From: Frankiales bacterium
GTDB lineage: Bacteria; Actinomycetota; Actinomycetes; Mycobacteriales; SCTD01
DNA: 9,088 bases
Direction of reading: 5' to 3'
Assembly (NCBI GenBank): GCA_025464915.1
Contig: JAODNF010000224.1
Coordinates: forward strand, 1 to 9,088
The notes under the pieces were generated by a model, which ran no database searches, was not told the DNA's origin, and worked only from the letters and a program-made list of their open reading frames with translations. The translations under genes were made by a program, and so were the position numbers. Numbering within the stretch: position 1 is the stretch's first letter; the number at the start of each line of letters is the position of its first letter. This document shows positions 6,298 to 9,088 of this stretch, piece by piece.

Positions 6298-6368
6298 CTG
6301 ATCGGGACTCTCGCCGCTGCTGCCGTACGTCGCGTTTCGGCGTACACAAGGGCGCTTCGGTCGGACGA

Positions 6369-7200
6369 CTACTTGATGATGGCGCCGAGGTCGATCGGGA
6401 GGCTCGCGCCCGTGACGTACCGGGCCTGGTCGGAGGCCAGCCAGACGACCGCCTCGGTGATGTCGGACGGCATGGCCCACGGCGCGGGGAGCAGGTTCAT
6501 CTTCTGCATGAGCGGCGCCACGTCGTCGGCCGTCGGGTGCTCGAGGTCGGGGCGGAACATCCCGAACAGGACGTCGTTGTCGATCATCGGCGTCAGCACG
6601 TTGCCGGGGTGCACGGCGTTCACGCGGATCGACAGCCGAGACAGCTCGTGCGCGGCCGACTTCGTCAGGCCGACCAGTCCGTGCTTGGGCCGTGTAGGCC
6701 GGGACGCCGCCGTGGGTGCGCAGTCCCATGATCGAGCTGACGACCACGACGGCTCCGGGTCCGCCGCGCGCGATCATCCCCTTCGTCCCCACCTGGAGGG
6801 TCACGAAGACGCCACTCAGGTTGATGTCGACGACCTCGCGCCAGACGTCGTACGACGTCGCCTGCACGCCGTAGTCCTTGCCGGAGATGCCCGCGTTGGC
6901 GACCACCACGTCAACGACGCCGAGCTCCGCCGTACCCGCGTCGACCGCCGCTTCCATGCCGGCGTGGTCGCGGACGTCGACGACGCTGGTGACGCACCGC
7001 CGACCGGCCGCCTCGACGAGTCGCCTGGTCTCCTCGAGGTCGGCGACGGTGGGCCCGGGGTAACCGGTCGCGAGGATGTCCGCGCAGATGTCGGTCGCGA
7101 GGACGTCGGCGCCCTCCTCGGCGAACCGGACCGCGTGACTGCGGCCCTGGCCGCGGGCGGCGCCGGTGATGAGGACGACCTTGCCGTCGAAGAGGCCCAT
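6369..7200 (-). pseudogene. Mycofactocin-coupled SDR family oxidoreductase, frameshifted in the active site
   Basis: Short-chain dehydrogenase/reductase of the mycofactocin-associated subfamily: an alcohol/ketone oxidoreductase with a non-exchangeable nicotinamide cofactor. From ATG 7200 the first frame gives TGAARGQG (12-19, cofactor loop, with GRSHAVRFAEEGAD typical of this subfamily), a D37-I-C-A-D-I segment, NAG (102-104), INLSG (N127) and VVSSIMG (catalytic Ser), then AYTA. At 6687-6690 the frame breaks and the rest continues in another frame: KHGLVGLTKSA, VNAVHPGNVLTPMIDN, FRPDLEHPT and a C-terminal WLASDQARYVTGASLPIDLG, then AIIK, stop at 6369. Between Thr-ACG and Lys-AAG four bases (GCCC) stand where six are needed for Y-T-A-A-K, a net loss of two bases between the catalytic Tyr and Lys. 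With two bases restored the product is 277 residues, normal for the family. First gene of the unit with the amidohydrolase and NTF2 genes; a KstR-like box lies in its upstream region. Confidence 0.85.
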
Positions 7201-7230
7201 GGGGCGCCACCCTGCCACCTTGCGGCTAGG

Positions 7231-7244
7231 TAGAACAGGTTCTA
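7231..7244. promoter_or_regulatory. KstR-like operator TAGAACAGGTTCTA in the divergent promoter
   Basis: A perfect 6-2-6 palindrome that matches every fixed base of the KstR consensus TNNAACNNGTTNNA. It sits in the 54-bp gap between the SDR (minus) and the LLM oxidoreductase (plus), and its right end overlaps the LLM -10 hexamer, so binding would block that promoter and probably the divergent one. KstR is the TetR-family repressor of sterol and lipid catabolism genes in mycolic-acid actinobacteria. The motif match is direct; which regulator binds here is inference, since other TetR proteins use similar palindromes. Confidence 0.65.
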
Positions 7245-7248
7245 GGTT
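7243..7248 (+). promoter_or_regulatory. -10 hexamer TAGGTT for leaderless transcription of the LLM gene
   Basis: TAGGTT (TAnnnT pattern) spans -12 to -7 relative to the ATG at 7255, so a transcript would begin at or next to the A of ATG. No Shine-Dalgarno lies upstream of this ATG. It shares two bases with the KstR-like palindrome. The same hexamer at the same distance precedes the DUF222/HNH gene. Confidence 0.5.
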
Positions 7249-7254
7249 CGGCGG

Positions 7255-8133
7255 ATGCGTTTCACCTATGCCGAGGCCTTGACCGACGGGCACTACTACG
7301 TGCCGCTGGCCCAGGCCGCGGAGGCAGCCGGGTACGACTCGATGACCATCGCGGACTCGCTGATCTACCCGAGCGAGGGCAACGCCGACTACCCCTACAC
7401 GCAGGACGGCAACCGGGAGTTCCTGCAGGGCAAGGAGTTCATCGAGACCCTGGTGCTGTGCGCCGTCCTCGGCCAGGCGACCACGACGCTGAGACTGACG
7501 CCGTTCGTCCTGAAGCTGCCGGTACGCCCTCCGGTCCTCGTCGCGAAGCAGGCCGCGTCGGTCGCATTCCTCACCGGCAACCGTCTCGCCCTGGGCGTCG
7601 GCCTGTCGCCGTGGAGGGAGGACTACGCGGTGATGGGCATCCCGTGGGAGAAGCGGGGCAAGCGCCTCGACGAGTGCATCGACATCGTCCGCGGGCTCAC
7701 GAACGGCGGCGAGTTCAGCTTCACCGGCGAGTTCTACGACATCCAGCCGATCACGCAGACTCCCGCGCCCACGCAGCCCCTCCCGATCCTCGTCGGCGGG
7801 CACGCCGATGCGGCCCTTCGCCGCGCTGTCGTCCGCGGCGACGGGTGGATGCACGGCGGCGGGCCGCACGAGGACCTCGACACGCTCCTCGACCGGATCA
7901 ACGAGATCCGCAAGGAGGAGGGCCTCGAGGGCAAGCCCTTCGAGATCCACGTCATCTCCGTCGACGCCTACTCGGTCGACGGTGTGAAGAAGCTCGAGGA
8001 CAGGGGCGTCACCGACGTCATCGTGGGCTTCCGCAACCCCTACATCCTCGGGCCCGACACCGAGCCGCTCGAGAAGAAGGTGCGCAGCCTGGAGAAGTTC
8101 GCGGAGAACGTCATCGCGAAGGTCAAGGGCTAG
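7255..8133 (+). CDS. LLM-class (luciferase-like) oxidoreductase, probably F420-dependent
   Basis: 292 residues from ATG 7255; TIM-barrel luciferase-like monooxygenase superfamily, cytoplasmic. Visible hallmarks: an N-terminal strand MRFTYAEAL followed by AEAAGYDSMTIADSL; a TTLRLTPFVLKLPVRPP strand-loop with VLVAKQAASV; the LALGVGLSPWREDYAVMG segment and the KRGKRLDECIDIVRGL helix that are near-universal in F420-type members; PLPILVGGHADAALRRAVVRGDGWM, the cofactor-binding end of the barrel; and a C-terminal barrel strand GVTDVIVGF. The wording fits the F420-dependent subfamilies more than FMN luciferases, but the cofactor cannot be proven from sequence and the substrate is unknown. It is divergent from the mycofactocin-type SDR with 54 bp between starts and a KstR-like box there, suggesting common control. 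It ends 9 bp before the 3' end of a convergent tRNA-Thr. Confidence 0.85.
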   Translation: MRFTYAEALTDGHYYVPLAQAAEAAGYDSMTIADSLIYPSEGNADYPYTQDGNREFLQGKEFIETLVLCAVLGQATTTLRLTPFVLKLPVRPPVLVAKQAASVAFLTGNRLALGVGLSPWREDYAVMGIPWEKRGKRLDECIDIVRGLTNGGEFSFTGEFYDIQPITQTPAPTQPLPILVGGHADAALRRAVVRGDGWMHGGGPHEDLDTLLDRINEIRKEEGLEGKPFEIHVISVDAYSVDGVKKLEDRGVTDVIVGFRNPYILGPDTEPLEKKVRSLEKFAENVIAKVKG

Positions 8134-8142
8134 CGAGTACGG

Positions 8143-8214
8143 AGCCGGCGGTCGGGATCGAACCGACGACCTGCTGTTTACAAGACAGCTGCTCTACCAC
8201 TGAGCCACGCCGGC
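8143..8214 (-). tRNA. tRNA-Thr (anticodon TGT)
   Basis: A 72-nt cloverleaf on the minus strand. The acceptor stem GCCGGCG/CGCCGGC is perfect; D arm GCTC-AGTGGTA-GAGC; anticodon arm GCTGT-CTTGTAA-ACAGC with anticodon TGT at plus-strand 8180-8182, reading ACA (Thr); five-base variable loop; T arm GTCGG-TTCGATC-CCGAC; discriminator T. CCA is not encoded (CCG follows the discriminator), so it would be added after transcription. It is convergent with the LLM gene. Confidence 0.95.
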
Positions 8215-8225
8215 CAGGCCAGGTG

Positions 8226-8231
8226 AATCTA
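8226..8231 (-). promoter_or_regulatory. Possible -10 hexamer for tRNA-Thr
   Basis: On the minus strand TAGATT fits TAnnnT and ends 12 bases before the tRNA 5' end, a plausible distance with a short leader. I see no good -35 at the usual spacing, so this is tentative. Confidence 0.35.
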
Positions 8232-8436
8232 CCCGGCTGCAGCAGGACCTGCGGAAGCGCCGACGCCGGGGCCGACCGCATGGCAGCAGCAGCGAAGATC
8301 ACCCCTTTCCAGCGGCCCGTTGAGCCGATCGGACCCTTCAGGTCGTCACGGAGGGTGATCGGTCCTGGTCCATCCAGGCGCAATATCACTCCTCCGGGTG
8401 AGTCATCCGTCACTGTGAGTGGCCGAAGCACTGGTC
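8232..8436. other. Non-coding gap between the tRNA promoter and the exported protein
   Basis: No gene with support. It holds an 8-bp inverted repeat, GATCACCC (8297-8304) and GGGTGATC (8353-8360), enclosing the palindrome CCGATCGG (8325-8332), and nearer the downstream start a small dyad TCAC-T-GTGA (8410-8418). A promoter for the gene starting at 8437 must lie here, but no hexamer pair stands out; the only AT-rich spot is CAATATCA near 8381-8388. The minus-strand frame across it also runs through the tRNA and is not a gene. Confidence 0.4.
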
Positions 8437-9088
8437 ATGGCTCCCAGCACCCCTTGGTTCGCGACCTGCGCCACCGCCGCCGTGACCGGCTTCCTGGCTC
8501 TCACCGCCGGCGGCTCGGCGATGACGAGCGCCGCGGCGACCTCACCGCAGCAGACCGCCCCCACTGCCGCCTCGCACGTCGCCGCCTCGCGCGTCGCGGC
8601 CGCGTCCCCCGCCGCGAAGGTGCGGGCCCACCAGCCCTCCTACCGGCCCGGATACGCGCTGCTCGGTCACGGCGACACCCCCCGCCCGTCGCGGCTCGCC
8701 GCCCAGCGGATGAGCTCCTCGACCGGCGCCGTCATGGCCAACCTGGTGCGCGCCACCCTCGCTGTCACCGGCGACAAGCACGCTGCCAGCCTGCGCGAGA
8801 CGTCGATCGCCTCCCTGAAGCGCAAGCGCCCGACCCCGCTGCCGATCCCGCTCCCGGCCCCGTCGCCCGTCGTCACCCCGACGGTCACCCCGACGGTCTC
8901 CCCGACCGCGACGCCGATGGTCGTGCCGTCGGTGGCGCCGAGCCCCTCGGTCAGTGCCAGCCCGACCGCCACCCCGACCGCCAGCCCGACCGCCACCCCC
9001 ACCGCCACCCCCACCGCCAGCCCGACCGCCACCCCGACCGCGAGCCCCACCGCCACCGCGACGGCCACCGCGAGTGCGAACCCCACCG
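8437..9088 (+). CDS. Exported protein with Ser-Pro-Thr-Ala repeat stalk, 3'-partial
   Basis: Open from ATG 8437 to the window end (217 residues visible, no stop). Residues 1-28 look like a Sec signal peptide (hydrophobic core ATAAVTGFLALTAGG, probable cleavage after GGSA), although the n-region lacks a positive charge. Residues ~29-65 are Ala/Ser-rich. Residues ~66-130 are the only segment of normal complexity (YRPGYALLGHG, then ANLVRATLAV and a basic SLKRKRP), with no family I recognise. From ~131 on it is Pro/Thr/Ser/Ala repeat (TATPTASP units), like a wall-spanning stalk or glycosylated linker; any catalytic or anchor domain would lie beyond the window. A GTG at 8419 would add six residues; the ATG is preferred because it begins the hydrophobic region more naturally. 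No clear Shine-Dalgarno precedes either. Confidence 0.6.
   Translation, partial: MAPSTPWFATCATAAVTGFLALTAGGSAMTSAAATSPQQTAPTAASHVAASRVAAASPAAKVRAHQPSYRPGYALLGHGDTPRPSRLAAQRMSSSTGAVMANLVRATLAVTGDKHAASLRETSIASLKRKRPTPLPIPLPAPSPVVTPTVTPTVSPTATPMVVPSVAPSPSVSASPTATPTASPTATPTATPTASPTATPTASPTATATATASANPT
8956..9057 (+). repeat. 12-bp tandem repeats encoding (S/T)PTA stalk
   Basis: About eight imperfect tandem copies of a 12-base unit close to AGCCCGACCGCC / ACCCCGACCGCC, each encoding Ser-Pro-Thr-Ala or Thr-Pro-Thr-Ala. Variation is mainly AGC/ACC (Ser/Thr) and CCG/CCC (Pro). Being a multiple of three, unit gain or loss would change stalk length in frame. The array decays into an Ala-Thr run towards the window end. 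Confidence 0.75.

Noticed and set aside
6681..6699. Programmed ribosomal frameshift in the SDR
   Set aside because: A +1 slip would restore frame but produce YxxK instead of YxxxK, and there is no convincing slippery heptamer or downstream structure. A mutation or sequencing error is simpler.
6244..7950. 568-codon minus-strand frame joining the SDR to sequence on both sides
   Set aside because: Only 6691-7200 is SDR coding sequence. The upstream part is antisense to the LLM gene and the downstream part is the wrong frame after the frameshift. That this wrong frame ends in an ATGA overlap with the amidohydrolase start is judged chance.
8143..8214. tRNA-Thr as an attachment site of an integrated element
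   Set aside because: I found no direct repeat of the tRNA 3' end elsewhere in the window and no integrase or mobility gene; the neighbours look chromosomal.
8123..8431. 102-codon minus-strand frame
   Set aside because: It reads straight through the tRNA-Thr; the SVVEQLSCKQQVVGSIPTA stretch is the usual translation shadow of a tRNA gene.
8667..9086. Minus-strand frame rich in Gly-Val-Ala repeats
   Set aside because: It is antisense to the Ser-Pro-Thr-Ala stalk repeats; the repeat DNA keeps several frames open. The plus frame has a signal peptide and sensible composition.
1..9088. CRISPR array, insertion sequence or toxin-antitoxin system
   Set aside because: There are no regularly spaced long repeats, no transposase or terminal inverted repeats and no paired small toxin/antitoxin frames. 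The only tandem repeats are in-frame low-complexity coding repeats.

Overview
This is a GC-rich (by eye about 70%) actinobacterial chromosome segment. The codon bias towards G/C in third positions, a DUF1918 protein, a DUF222/HNH (13E12-type) protein, a mycofactocin-type nicotinoprotein set and an F420-type luciferase-like oxidoreductase all point to Actinomycetota, perhaps a Nocardioidaceae- or Intrasporangiaceae-like genome. I cannot place the genus from sequence alone.

Layout. 1-1123 (+): nearly complete NDMA-dependent (mycofactocin-associated) zinc alcohol dehydrogenase, cut at its N-terminus by the window edge. 1136-1336 (-): DUF1918 protein, tail-to-tail with it. 1447-1830 (+): small single-pass membrane protein with a Ser/Thr/Ala-rich outer tail, followed by a GC hairpin. 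1886-2157 (+): what looks like a decayed DUF1203 gene with its middle deleted. 2157-2272: a comparatively AT-rich regulatory patch with several dyads, a near-consensus SOS (LexA) box, a short upstream ORF and a -10 placed for leaderless transcription. 2273-4066 (+): DUF222/HNH protein. 4063-7200 (-): three-gene unit, in transcription order a mycofactocin-coupled SDR (frameshifted), a D-aminoacylase-like amidohydrolase and an NTF2/SnoaL-like protein. 7255-8133 (+): divergent LLM-class, probably F420-dependent oxidoreductase. 8143-8214 (-): tRNA-Thr(TGT). 8437-9088 (+): start of an exported protein with a Ser-Pro-Thr-Ala repeat stalk, running off the window.

How it fits together. The 54-bp divergent gap between the SDR and the LLM gene holds a perfect 14-bp palindrome, TAGAACAGGTTCTA, which matches the KstR consensus TNNAACNNGTTNNA and overlaps the likely -10 of the LLM gene. 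This suggests that the SDR-amidohydrolase-NTF2 unit and the LLM oxidoreductase are jointly repressed by a KstR-like TetR regulator and belong to a lipid- or steroid-type catabolic regulon. The oxidoreductases appear to use unusual cofactors: mycofactocin-linked bound NAD for the alcohol dehydrogenase and SDR, F420 for the LLM protein. The main oddity is that the SDR carries a net 2-base loss exactly inside its catalytic YxxxK motif, so it is either a fresh pseudogene or a sequencing error. No mobile element, CRISPR array or phage was found.
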